Shown piece after piece: positions 15,753-24,781 of a stretch of 25,379 nt of DNA. A program made the translations under genes and the position numbers. The notes beneath the pieces are model-generated. The model saw only the letters and a program-made list of their open reading frames with translations. It had not been told where the DNA came from and did no database searches. The stretch is from positions 1 to 25,379 of the forward strand of contig JAFGDP010000052.1 in the NCBI GenBank assembly GCA_016932075.1, read 5' to 3'. Position 1 is the stretch's first letter, and each line of letters begins with the position of its first letter. Source of the stretch: Chitinispirillaceae bacterium. Its GTDB lineage: Bacteria; Fibrobacterota; Chitinivibrionia; Chitinivibrionales; Chitinispirillaceae.

Positions 15753-17728
15753 ATTTCTTTTTGCTGTTCCTGTTCGCGCTTCTCGTGGCTGTCGCCGCTG
15801 TTTCGGTGGTTCGCATCGCGCGCCTGTCTTTGTCGTGGCGAGCGCGCGGCCTGCTCATGGCGCTGCGCTGCGCGGCCCTGGTGCTGATCGTCATCGCGTT
15901 TGTAGAACCCTCGCTCACGTTTGAGCGCCTTCCGCCCGCTAGCGGATCGGTGCCCGTGCTGATTGACGCGTCAAAAAGCATGCGCCTGTTTTCGCCGGAA
16001 TCGTCCGTGCTTCCCATGCTTGCGTCGTTTGAACAATGGAACCGGCGTTCGCCGGAGCGCGAAAACAGGTTCGTGTTGTACTGTTTCGGCGATTCGCTCA
16101 GGCCAGCAAAGCCGGACGAGCGGATGCAATGGTCTGACCGGCGCAGCTTTTTTCCGGAAGCGTTCTCCGATAAAAGGCTGCGGCACGCCACGTCGCTGGT
16201 GCTCGTAACCGACGGGAACTGGTCAAACAGCAGAAGCACGCTTGCGCATGTCGCGGATAAAAACTGTTATTATCGTGTTCTTGGTCCGTTTCGCGAATAT
16301 CCGTACCTGCATATCGATCTGGAGGATTTTCCGTCCGAGTCGGTGGTTGACTCAGTGTTGTCCGCAAAGGCCGTAGTGGAGGGTTTTTCGGCTGCCGGCG
16401 ATACCATTACGGTGAGCGCCTGCACCCGGCAACGAAACGTCGGCATGAAGCGGATCGCGGTGGGGGCGGGATATTTCAAGCGCACGGTCGGGTTCGAATT
16501 TGCGAAACGGAAACCGGGGCGGCTGCTGTACCGGTTCGACGCGTCGTTTCCGCATGATTCCCTTTGCAGCAGCGCATATGCGGTTCATTTCACTTTGTCC
16601 AGCAGATATACGTATGCGTGCTATGGCGCAAAGCCCTCGCTCGACCAGCGTTTTATCCGTCTCGCGCTCAAGCGGCAGCGCCATTTCACGGAGCGGGGCC
16701 AGGGGGACACGAAACCGCTCGACCTGCTCGTGCTGTTTGACTGGGACGAAACGGCGGCGGACATGTCAAGCGCGCTCGCACCATGGGGTACGGTCCTGTG
16801 TGTCGGCTGTCTTCCCTGCTCCCAAAAGACCGTGCGCCTGCAGGAACCGGTGCGGTTTCACCGGCCGTTCATTTCTGCTATGCGCAATCCTTTTGACGAT
16901 CTTGATTTTTCGCGGTTGCCGCCGCCCGAACGGATGATGTTGTGTGCCGGGTCAGGATTTACAAAAACAGGCGTCATGGTGAGCGTGCTGCCGGTGCGCA
17001 GCGCGACGAAACGTCCGGACACGTTCGACCTTGTGGTCATCGGCAGGATGAATGACCGCGCCTGTATCAGCTGTGCCGCAAAGGAAACCTGGCGGTTCGA
17101 TTTTTTACCGCTGGCCGTTGCGCCTGACGAAGAACGTGCGTTTTCTTTTTCCGATCGCCTGCTTTCGCTCGCACAGGAGGCCATTATTGCGGACCTTTCA
17201 CGCACGCTTCTCGTGTACCCGGCTTCGCGGCTGTCATCCCTGGATTCGCTCCGGTTGCGCGTGGTGTTTCCGGGTGGAAGCGACCGATCTGCGGATTTCA
17301 CGGTGCGCTGTATTTTTACCGGGGACGCTCAGGAATCAGGGTATGACACCTCGTTTGTATTGACCAGTACCGGCAGTGCATACGAGATTGCCAACCTGCG
17401 GCCGCTTAGTGCCGGGAAGTACCACCTGAAAGTGACTGCCCGCTCAGGAGCCGCTCGGCTTTCGTACCAGGATTCGGTGCGCGTTGAGCAGGACCGGTCA
17501 GAATACATGGTCAAGGGCCAGAACCTTTCGCTGCTCCGGGAGCTGGCGCAGCCGCTTTCAGACACGGGGATGGAGGCATTGCGCGAACGGTTTTTCAACC
17601 CTGCGGTTTCGTCCCGCACGTCGGTAAAGGAGATCATGCACCTGAGCCGGTCCTGGCCTCTTCTGATCCTGCTATTCCTTCTGTTGGGTGCGGAGTGGAT
17701 CATCAGACGCAGGCTGCGGCTCGATTAA
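15749..17728 (+). CDS. Membrane-anchored von Willebrand A-like protein
   Basis: The 659-aa product has two N-terminal membrane helices (about residues 2-22 and 33-52), a large extracytoplasmic region and one C-terminal helix (about 637-652) followed by basic residues. A von Willebrand A-like fold starts at LIDASKSM, giving the metal-site motif D73-x-S75-x-S77, with VTDG (Thr154, Asp155) as the matching later part. The later soluble region resembles the decayed glutamine-amidotransferase-like region of large BatA-type membrane proteins, but I am not sure. The GTG start at 15749 overlaps the nadB stop (GTGA), which suggests translational coupling. It ends four bases into the stop of opposite-strand aspS. 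The family is common beside Bat and MoxR genes, but none is present here. Function unknown. Confidence 0.8.
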   Translation: MNFFLLFLFALLVAVAAVSVVRIARLSLSWRARGLLMALRCAALVLIVIAFVEPSLTFERLPPASGSVPVLIDASKSMRLFSPESSVLPMLASFEQWNRRSPERENRFVLYCFGDSLRPAKPDERMQWSDRRSFFPEAFSDKRLRHATSLVLVTDGNWSNSRSTLAHVADKNCYYRVLGPFREYPYLHIDLEDFPSESVVDSVLSAKAVVEGFSAAGDTITVSACTRQRNVGMKRIAVGAGYFKRTVGFEFAKRKPGRLLYRFDASFPHDSLCSSAYAVHFTLSSRYTYACYGAKPSLDQRFIRLALKRQRHFTERGQGDTKPLDLLVLFDWDETAADMSSALAPWGTVLCVGCLPCSQKTVRLQEPVRFHRPFISAMRNPFDDLDFSRLPPPERMMLCAGSGFTKTGVMVSVLPVRSATKRPDTFDLVVIGRMNDRACISCAAKETWRFDFLPLAVAPDEERAFSFSDRLLSLAQEAIIADLSRTLLVYPASRLSSLDSLRLRVVFPGGSDRSADFTVRCIFTGDAQESGYDTSFVLTSTGSAYEIANLRPLSAGKYHLKVTARSGAARLSYQDSVRVEQDRSEYMVKGQNLSLLRELAQPLSDTGMEALRERFFNPAVSSRTSVKEIMHLSRSWPLLILLFLLLGAEWIIRRRLRLD

Positions 17729-19503
17729 TCGATCGTGGCGATGCCGAGCTCCCGCAACTGGCGCTGGTCAACCGAATCGGGCGATCCATCCATGGGCGAT
17801 ATGCCAGCCGCGGTTTTTGGAAACGTGATCGTGTCGCGTATGGTTTCGAGACCGAGCATCAGCATGACCAGGCGGTCGAGGCCGAACGCAATGCCACCGT
17901 GGGGTGGCGCACCGTACGAGAGGGCCTTTAACAGAAAACCGAATTTGCGTTCTGCTTCCTGTTCGCTGATGCCGAGCAGAGTGAAGACGCGCTTTTGCGT
18001 TTCACGGGAATGGATACGGATGCTGCCGCCGCCGACCTCGAATCCATTGAGCACCATATCGTAGGCGCGCGCCCGCACCATATGGTACTCGCCGGTATCG
18101 AGCAGCGCCAAGTCCTCTTCGTACGGAGCGGTGAATGGATGGTGCACGGACACGTGCCGCCGATCTTCTTCGCTGTATTCGAAAAGCGGGAAGCCGGTCA
18201 CCCATGCGAACGAAAACCGGTCATGCTCCATGAGGTTCTGGCGCCGGGCAAGGTCGAGGCGCAGTACCCCCAGTGCGGTAAAGCAGGTTTTTTCCGGGGC
18301 TGCGATCATGAATACCATGTCTCCCGGCTGCGCAGCGCACGCGCGCTTAAGCGCGTCGAGTTCCGTATCAGTAAAGAATTTCCGTGAAGGACCGTCAAAG
18401 CCCGCATCGGTCAAGCGAAGCCATGCCAGCCCTTTTACGCCGGATCGTCCGACAAGTGCCGTCAGCTCGTCAATGACTTTGCGCGAGTACTGCGCGCACC
18501 CGGTCGCGGCGATCGCTGCCACCACTCCCTTGCTTTCGATCACGCCGCGGAACACCGTGAATTGACATTCAGAAAAGACAGCGGTGACGTCAACGATGGG
18601 AAGGCCGAACCGAAGGTCAGGCTTGTCCGTGCCGTAGGTGCGCAATGCCTCACGGTAGCTCAGGCGCGGAAACGGGAGCTGAATGTAGCGGTCAAGGCAG
18701 GTTTTAAACAGTGCGGCGAACATCCGCTCGAACAGAGTAAAGACGTCGGACTCGTCAATAAACGACAGTTCAGCGTCGATCTGCGTGAACTCAAGCTGGC
18801 GATCAGCGCGAAGGTCCTCGTCGCGGAAGCAGCGTGCGATCTGGAAGTAGCGGTCGAATCCCGCCACCATGAGGATCTGTTTGAAGGTCTGCGGCGATTG
18901 CGGCAGGGCGTAGAATTTTCCGCGGTTGATGCGTGACGGCACCAGGAAATCTCGCGCTCCTTCGGGCGTGCTTTTCATGAGAATGGGCGTTTCGATTTCA
19001 AGAAACCCGTTGTTCCAAAGAAAGGAGCGCACGGCCGCAGTCGCCTCGTGCCTGAAGATGATAACACGCTGCAGCGAGGGACGGCGGAGGTCCAGGTAGC
19101 GGTACGTGAACCGGAGCTCTTCAGATTCCGAGGCGTCAGGATCATTGATATGCAGCGGGGGCGTTTGTGCGGCGTTAAACAGGATCAGGTCAGACGCGAT
19201 GACCTCGATCGCGCCGGTGGCCATGTTCGGGTTTGCCATGGTGTCCGGTCGCTGTGCCACCGTGCCCTTGACGCCGATCACGTATTCGTGGCGCAGCACC
19301 GATGCCTTTTGGGCAAGATCGGCGTTCGTGCCGGGATTGAACACGATCTGCGTGATGCCGTACCGGTCGCGTAGGTCGATAAAGATGATGCCGCCGTGGT
19401 TGCGCCAGTTGTGCACCCATCCGCAAAGGGTGACAGAAGCCGTTTCAAGAGCTTTTGTCAATTCACCGCAGGTGTGGGTCCTGCGCCACTGTATCATGCT
19501 CAT
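17725..19503 (-). CDS. aspS: Aspartyl-tRNA synthetase
   Basis: A class II synthetase of 592 aa, the normal bacterial AspRS length, that charges tRNA-Asp. An N-terminal anticodon-binding OB fold includes NHGGIIFIDLRDR. Motif 2 is around 220-244 (CFRDEDLRADRQLEFTQID), a GAD-type insertion lies roughly between 290 and 420, and motif 3 is GIAFGLDRLVML near the C-terminus. His36 in the N-terminal domain matches the histidine typical of discriminating (Asp-only) enzymes, which is suggestive but not proof. The AAGGA seven bases upstream supports the ATG at 19503. The stop overlaps the stop of the converging von Willebrand A-like gene by 4 bp (TTAA). Confidence 0.97.
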   Translation of the reverse strand: MSMIQWRRTHTCGELTKALETASVTLCGWVHNWRNHGGIIFIDLRDRYGITQIVFNPGTNADLAQKASVLRHEYVIGVKGTVAQRPDTMANPNMATGAIEVIASDLILFNAAQTPPLHINDPDASESEELRFTYRYLDLRRPSLQRVIIFRHEATAAVRSFLWNNGFLEIETPILMKSTPEGARDFLVPSRINRGKFYALPQSPQTFKQILMVAGFDRYFQIARCFRDEDLRADRQLEFTQIDAELSFIDESDVFTLFERMFAALFKTCLDRYIQLPFPRLSYREALRTYGTDKPDLRFGLPIVDVTAVFSECQFTVFRGVIESKGVVAAIAATGCAQYSRKVIDELTALVGRSGVKGLAWLRLTDAGFDGPSRKFFTDTELDALKRACAAQPGDMVFMIAAPEKTCFTALGVLRLDLARRQNLMEHDRFSFAWVTGFPLFEYSEEDRRHVSVHHPFTAPYEEDLALLDTGEYHMVRARAYDMVLNGFEVGGGSIRIHSRETQKRVFTLLGISEQEAERKFGFLLKALSYGAPPHGGIAFGLDRLVMLMLGLETIRDTITFPKTAAGISPMDGSPDSVDQRQLRELGIATID

Positions 19504-19867
19504 GGTCGGTTCCTTCCCATCATGGTGCAGCAGTCATGTCAGCGTCTGGCTTGCCTCAAAAAAATGCTTTTCAGTATCGACAATGGCTCCGTCATTGTCA
19601 AAAAAGAGCATTGTAATAATGGACCGTACCGGTTTTTCGATAAAATAATCTTTAAAATAATTGGTGCACCTGTTCTGGTCCGTGGGCTACTGTTTTTCCT
19701 GCTGTTTTTTGCGTGCGCGCTTCCCTGTCCTGCCGGCCCTAATGCCCTGTCATGCTGCATGATGCGGCCAGTATCGCTGCATTGTTTTTACGGGCTATTC
19801 ATGATATAATACTCATCATAAGCATTGGTCCGGTTTCTGCACTCCTTCCAGAGCGGGATGACTGCAT
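19504..19867. other. Divergent intergenic region between aspS and STPK
   Basis: The 364-bp spacer holds the aspS Shine-Dalgarno, a 7-bp stem hairpin (GACAATG 19579-19585, CATTGTC 19593-19599), and near the right end a good promoter (19782-19810). A plus-strand ATG frame ending at 19809 contains a hydrophobic stretch but has no ribosome binding site and ends inside the promoter, so it is not called as a gene. Confidence 0.7.
19782..19810 (+). promoter_or_regulatory. Candidate sigma70-type promoter of the kinase operon
   Basis: TTGTTT (19782-19787) is followed after exactly 17 bp by a perfect TATAAT (19805-19810). Transcription would start near 19817, about 50 nt before the kinase ATG. This is one of the two best promoters in the window and would serve the following three genes. 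Confidence 0.6.
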
Positions 19868-21691
19868 ATGGACGGCGATACGGAATATTTGGTTCCCAGA
19901 AAGGGCTCGTCAAAAGCCGTGGTCATGCCTGACGGCAAATCGCCGCTGCCGCTCGGTTCCGGCTCCATCGAAGGCCTTATCGGCACCGGCGGCATGTCCA
20001 ATGTCTATAAGATCTGGAATCCCCAGATGGAGATGTACCGTGCCGTTAAACTGATGAAACCGGACCTTTCCGATGAGTCGCGTCAACGGTTCCAGACCGA
20101 GATAAAAATCACCGCCGCACTGTCGCACCCCAACATCATTGAGATCCATTCGGTCGGCGAATGGAATTCGCTCGCCTATATCGAGATGGAGTATATCGAC
20201 GGTATCACCCTGAGTGACTGCATTGCGCGGACCGGCGCGCTGCCGCTCGATGTCTGCACCGCCCTGGGGATCATGACGGCGCGTGCGCTGGACCACGCTC
20301 ATTCGCACAAGTATGTGCTGTACGGCAGGACCTACCATGGCGTGATCCATCGCGACCTCAAGACCAGCAACATCATGATCGCGGCGAACGGCAGGGTGAA
20401 ACTCATGGATTTTGGCATTGCGCGTCCGGTCGAGACTTCGCTTTTGACCATGGACGGCGCGGTCATGGGCACCATGCAGTATCTCGCGCCCGAGCAGATC
20501 GACGGCAAAAACGTGGGCGTTGCAGCGGATCTTTACTCGCTCGGCGTGATCCTGTATGAGGTCATTACCGGACGGAAGGCTTTTCCGCAGAAGAACCTGT
20601 CGCAGCTCATGTCGGCGAAAACCGCCAATATTTTCATACCGATCAGGTTTTTCAAAATAAAGATACCGCGGCGTCTCAAACAACTGGTCATGAAATGCAT
20701 GCAGCGGGACCCCCGGGCGCGGCCGCAGTCGGCCCAGGCGCTTCTGCAGGAGCTGGAATCAATTCACCGGGCCATACATACGGAAACGCCGGAGAAAACG
20801 CTCGAACGCTTTCAGGGTTGGACGGTTGGGGAAAAAACCGTGTACGCTTACCGAAAGCGGCTGCCGCGCCGCGCACTGGCAGCTGCCGCAGGGGTGTGCC
20901 TGCTGGTGGCCGGGGCTGGTTCGATCGCGCTCTTTGCCCCTGAAAAAAAGACGCCCCAGGCAGGTGCTGCAGAGCAGATCGGTTCAACGAAACCGGCAGG
21001 GTCGATACCGGCGGCGACCAGTGAGGTGACTGCGGCTGACAGCGCGCAGCTATCTGAAAAACCCGCCGTTACATCGGTGCCCGCGTCGAAACTGTCCAAA
21101 AAGGTCGTGGCGCAGGAGAAAAAACCGCGTCCACCCAAGTCATACACCGACCGGATGAGGGAGACCACCGGTATTGACGATCCGCTCGAGATAATGACCA
21201 GGGAAGCATTTGCCGGAAAACATGAAAGCGTGCTTCGGCTGTACGGCGAACTGCCTGCAGATGCGGCGGGAACGGCAAACGCCCGCATACTGAGGCTGCG
21301 GGCGCTCTCGGCACTCGATAGAAACGATGAACTTGGGCCGATTATTGCCGGTGAAACCATTGACGACGGCGAATACTACCTGATCCAGGCGCGCATTCTG
21401 CTTGGAAAGGGCCGGATTAATCTGGCCCTGCAGGTGCTTGAGAAAGCGGTCGCAACACCGGCGCGGCAGCTTGACGCGCGGATCATCAGGCGCGAGTATC
21501 TCTACTGGCGCGCCATCTGTCTGGGCCGGCTTTTTGAACAGACCCCAAGCGATGAATTCCGTAAGAACGCTCTTGACGGATGGTTCGAGGTCAAGAATTC
21601 GCTGCGCAGCTACCCCGACCATTCCTACTATCGCAGGGCGGTACATGAGATGCAGAAGATCGGCACGGTTGCGCTCGAATCGAAAGGGTAG
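19868..21691 (+). CDS. Hanks-type Ser/Thr protein kinase, membrane-anchored
   Basis: The 607-aa protein has an N-terminal eukaryotic-like kinase domain (about residues 33-300). The Gly loop is GTGGMSNV (39-46), the ATP lysine Lys61, the helix-C Glu about Glu78, the catalytic loop HRDLKTSN (161-168, Asp163), the DFG motif Asp181-Gly183 and the P+1 APEQ (207-210). All key residues are present, so it should be active on Ser/Thr. One transmembrane helix at about 336-356 is followed by a Pro/Lys-rich linker and a helical C-terminus (from about 400) that may form TPR-like repeats. The kinase should therefore face the cytoplasm and the C-terminus the periplasm. The start has only a weak Shine-Dalgarno. 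The next gene begins 9 bp after the stop. Confidence 0.93.
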   Translation: MDGDTEYLVPRKGSSKAVVMPDGKSPLPLGSGSIEGLIGTGGMSNVYKIWNPQMEMYRAVKLMKPDLSDESRQRFQTEIKITAALSHPNIIEIHSVGEWNSLAYIEMEYIDGITLSDCIARTGALPLDVCTALGIMTARALDHAHSHKYVLYGRTYHGVIHRDLKTSNIMIAANGRVKLMDFGIARPVETSLLTMDGAVMGTMQYLAPEQIDGKNVGVAADLYSLGVILYEVITGRKAFPQKNLSQLMSAKTANIFIPIRFFKIKIPRRLKQLVMKCMQRDPRARPQSAQALLQELESIHRAIHTETPEKTLERFQGWTVGEKTVYAYRKRLPRRALAAAAGVCLLVAGAGSIALFAPEKKTPQAGAAEQIGSTKPAGSIPAATSEVTAADSAQLSEKPAVTSVPASKLSKKVVAQEKKPRPPKSYTDRMRETTGIDDPLEIMTREAFAGKHESVLRLYGELPADAAGTANARILRLRALSALDRNDELGPIIAGETIDDGEYYLIQARILLGKGRINLALQVLEKAVATPARQLDARIIRREYLYWRAICLGRLFEQTPSDEFRKNALDGWFEVKNSLRSYPDHSYYRRAVHEMQKIGTVALESKG

Positions 21692-21700
21692 GGGGCGGGA

Positions 21701-22963
21701 ATGGCACATTCATGCGTAAAGGGAGCAGCCCTGCTGGCAGCGAGCATGCTGCTGCCGTTTCTTGCCTTTGCACAGGAGCGCCCTGTTGCTGCGGCTGATA
21801 CGATGAAGCCGGATTCAGGTCGTGGGGCTGGCGATATGGAGCTGTCACCGCAACAGACGATCACACCGTTATTCGCTGTTGATACGGCAGTGAAAAAGCT
21901 CAAGGAAGACACCGCGAAAAGGGTGCTGTCGACGGATACCTCCATGCCTTCGGACACCTCGGCAAAGCAGGCGGTTGTTGATACCCTGCAGCGGTTGACT
22001 CAGGAAGATACCGTCATGACACCTGCAGTTTCGGGTACCGCGGTGCGGCCGGCAGTGACGGATACGATGCCGCAGCCGGTCCGTACCGATACAACGGAAA
22101 AAAAAGCTGCTGCTCGGACGGTGCCAGGCAAACTTGCGATACCGGCCCGGCCCCGTGCAATCGGCGACACCCTGGCCGGCAACCTGCCCAGGCTGATCAA
22201 GGCACAGAACAGGCCCTACCTTGTCGCGTCTGATATCTACGTACCCTCAGGCAGGACCGTGACCATAGAACCGGGCACGGTCCTGCTGTTCAGAAATTTT
22301 TCCGGGCTTCATGTCGAGGGACAGCTGCTGGTTGAGGGAACCGAAAAAAGCCCAGTCATTTTCTCTTCTGAGCTTGACAAAGATTTCAATGCAGGCGCGC
22401 GTCTTCACGCCAATCCCTATGATTGGAACGGCATCATCATTCATGAGAGCGGCCTGGGATCGGTATTGTCGCACTGTCTGGTCCGATATACGGTATACGG
22501 CATCAACTCGCATACCCGCTATATTAAAATCGCGCAGGTGATGTTTAGCAGGAACGGCAGGGGTGATCTGACCATCGAGGGCATGAAGCACCCGGTCGCG
22601 GACAGACCCTATTCCTACGCGCTGACGATCAGCGATGCGAAAAAGGACGGCGTGCCGGTCGCCGTGCTCATGGACCCAAACGCGAAAAGACGCAACCTGC
22701 TCCGTTATGCGGGCTTCAGCCTGTTTGCTGGCGGGATGACGTGGGGCGTGTGGAGCATGGTGCTGCTTGGAAACGACCAGAAGGAGCTTGACCGTTTGAG
22801 TTCGAGCGAAGTAACGGACGAGCAGAGCAATCTAGTGAAGCATACGTCGGCGGAGTATGACGAGGCTAAAAGGGCCAGGGACCGCAGCCGCGGCCTTACC
22901 GTCACCGGCTTTACACTGGCCATCCTCGGCGGCGCAGGGTTTGCCTTTTCCTTTACGTTTTGA
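21701..22963 (+). CDS. Secreted beta-helix-like membrane protein, Asp-Thr-rich
   Basis: The 420-aa product has a signal peptide (about residues 1-24, cleavage after LAFA). A long Asp/Thr-rich linker (about 30-160) contains eight D-S/T-hydrophobic triplets including DTM, DTA, DTL, DTV and DTT. A segment at about 170-222 (VASDIYVPSGRTVTIEPGT, LHVEGQLLVEGTEKSPVIFSS) matches short right-handed beta-helix repeats seen in surface proteins. Two hydrophobic segments (about 337-356 and 399-420) may anchor the C-terminus in a membrane. The GGGGGCGGGA just before the ATG is a strong Shine-Dalgarno. It lies between the Ser/Thr kinase and the hybrid kinase, so it may be their sensor or target, which is an inference. 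No family name is certain. Confidence 0.75.
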   Translation: MAHSCVKGAALLAASMLLPFLAFAQERPVAAADTMKPDSGRGAGDMELSPQQTITPLFAVDTAVKKLKEDTAKRVLSTDTSMPSDTSAKQAVVDTLQRLTQEDTVMTPAVSGTAVRPAVTDTMPQPVRTDTTEKKAAARTVPGKLAIPARPRAIGDTLAGNLPRLIKAQNRPYLVASDIYVPSGRTVTIEPGTVLLFRNFSGLHVEGQLLVEGTEKSPVIFSSELDKDFNAGARLHANPYDWNGIIIHESGLGSVLSHCLVRYTVYGINSHTRYIKIAQVMFSRNGRGDLTIEGMKHPVADRPYSYALTISDAKKDGVPVAVLMDPNAKRRNLLRYAGFSLFAGGMTWGVWSMVLLGNDQKELDRLSSSEVTDEQSNLVKHTSAEYDEAKRARDRSRGLTVTGFTLAILGGAGFAFSFTF

Positions 22964-23002
22964 CCTTTGCGAAGATGCGTTTCGCAGCAGAAGGAGACAA
23001 CA

Positions 23003-24739
23003 ATGGGACCGCTCTCGCAGTTACCGGATCAGGCGCGCGAACCTGACGACGGCGATAGCGAACCGGCTGCCGCTTCAAGCGGCTCACTCGAGCAGGAAGC
23101 GGTCGACCTCGGCGACCTTCTCACAAAAGGAACGTCTGCCGATGCGAAGACGGCTCATGATTCTGCCGGTAAACCGGTGGGGTCCCTGGAAGAGCTTGAA
23201 AGGATTCTGCTGCAGGCGCTCATGGACCGCCTGCCGGATGTGGTTTATTTCAAGGACCTCAAGTCCCGTTTTATCATGGTCAATGCGGCGCTTGCAAAAA
23301 AGCACTTTTTCAACAAGGATCCCTCGGCTGCTGTGGGCAGGACCGACTTCGACCTTTTCGCGCACGAACATGCGCGCAAGGCCTATGATGACGAGCAGAT
23401 GATCATTGCCACTGGTAAACCGCTTCTTAATATAGAAGAAAAAGAGGTTTGGCCCGACGGCCGCGAGACTTGGGCGCTCACCAGCAAGTATCCGCTCAAG
23501 GACTCGAAAGGCGCCGTTATCGGCACCTGGGGGATCTCACGAGACATTACCGAGCAGAAGCAGACCGAAGAGCACCTGAAGGCGTCAGAGGACCAGTTGC
23601 GCCACGCGCAGAAGATGGAAGCGTTCGGCCAGCTTGCCGGCGGCATGGCGCATGATTTTAACAACATGCTCAGCGTCATCCTGGGCGCTTCACAGCTTCT
23701 TGAGCTGGAACTCAAAGAACATGCCGGCGCCGATGTCCTGAAAAATATCGACATGATCATTGATACCACCAAGCGCGGTTCCGACCTTACGCAGCAGCTG
23801 CTTGCGTTCGCACGGAGGGGCAAGTACAAGATCGTCCCGATTGACCTGCACGAAGTGATCCACAGTGTGGTGGGGCTCGTGTCGCACACCTTTGATAAGC
23901 AGATACGCATCATGGAACGGCTGAACGCGCGCGCCTCCACGGTCATGGGCGACTATGCGCAGCTCCAGAACGCGCTGCTCAACCTGGCGCTCAACGCACG
24001 CGACGCCATGCCGGCGGGCGGCAGCCTTACTTTTTCCACGGCGACGGTCGGTCCGGCGGCAGGCATCGATGAAACGCAGACCGGCGACATCGTTCCCGGG
24101 AGCTTTTTGCGCGTGCGGATCATTGATACCGGCATTGGCATGGACGCAAAAACACGGGCGCAGGCGTTTGAACCGTTTTTCACCACCAAGGAGCCGGGCA
24201 AGGGGACCGGGCTGGGCCTGGCAAGCGTGTACGGCACGGTTAAAAACATGAACGGCATTGTTGAATGCGCAAGCGAGCCGGACAAAGGCACCACCATTAC
24301 CATGTTTTTGCCTCTGGTATTAAAACCTGACAAAGATGCAGTGATCCAGCCGCACGAACAAGGAAAAAAGGCCGGCCGCATATTGATCGTTGAGGATGAC
24401 AGCGACCTCAGGACAGTACTTTGCGAGATGCTTGAAAGTCTCGGTTACCCGTCGTCCGGTTGCAGCAACGGCTTTGAGGCCGTTGACTACTATCGTGAGC
24501 ATCAGGATGAGGTAAGCGCTGTCATCGTGGACCTGGTCATGCCGCGCATGGGAGGCAATGAGTGCATCAAGCGGCTGAAAAAAATCAATCCGTCCGTGAA
24601 AGTCATGGTCTGTTCAGGATATAACCTCGTGTCCGATACGCAGCAGATCATTGCCAGAGGGATCGTCGGATTTATCCAGAAACCGTATGAACGTGACGAA
24701 ATCGCGCGCATTCTGTATGAAGCGGTGGGAGGGGAATAG
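23003..24739 (+). CDS. PAS hybrid sensor histidine kinase with receiver
   Basis: A 578-aa cytoplasmic kinase. Residues 1-60 are an acidic, disordered region. One PAS domain (about 66-192) ends in DITEQKQTEE. The phosphoacceptor His217 is in GGMAHDFNN, the N-box has Asn331 (LALNARDA), the G1 box is DTGIGM (375-380) and GTGLGL (401-406) follows. The receiver (about 458-578) has Asp465/Asp466, phosphoacceptor Asp510 and Lys560. No membrane segment is present and no DNA-binding output follows. The ATG at 23003 was chosen over one 12 codons upstream because AAGGAG sits six bases before it. It is 39 bp after the beta-helix gene and probably the last gene of the operon. The domain order is like the 1213-3534 kinase but with one PAS, and codon use is GC-rich like its neighbours. 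Confidence 0.95.
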   Translation: MGPLSQLPDQAREPDDGDSEPAAASSGSLEQEAVDLGDLLTKGTSADAKTAHDSAGKPVGSLEELERILLQALMDRLPDVVYFKDLKSRFIMVNAALAKKHFFNKDPSAAVGRTDFDLFAHEHARKAYDDEQMIIATGKPLLNIEEKEVWPDGRETWALTSKYPLKDSKGAVIGTWGISRDITEQKQTEEHLKASEDQLRHAQKMEAFGQLAGGMAHDFNNMLSVILGASQLLELELKEHAGADVLKNIDMIIDTTKRGSDLTQQLLAFARRGKYKIVPIDLHEVIHSVVGLVSHTFDKQIRIMERLNARASTVMGDYAQLQNALLNLALNARDAMPAGGSLTFSTATVGPAAGIDETQTGDIVPGSFLRVRIIDTGIGMDAKTRAQAFEPFFTTKEPGKGTGLGLASVYGTVKNMNGIVECASEPDKGTTITMFLPLVLKPDKDAVIQPHEQGKKAGRILIVEDDSDLRTVLCEMLESLGYPSSGCSNGFEAVDYYREHQDEVSAVIVDLVMPRMGGNECIKRLKKINPSVKVMVCSGYNLVSDTQQIIARGIVGFIQKPYERDEIARILYEAVGGE

Positions 24740-24781
24740 CCTACGTATCACGCACCTGCACATGGGTGAATCATGAAAAGC

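Noticed and set aside
19564..19809. Small hydrophobic plus-strand ORF before the Ser/Thr kinase
   Set aside because: It has no ribosome binding site and its stop lies in the -10 box of the operon promoter. It looks like chance.
24740..24781. Terminator between hybrid kinase and LamG gene
   Set aside because: Only a four-base stem (CACC/GGTG) is present and there is no T-tract.
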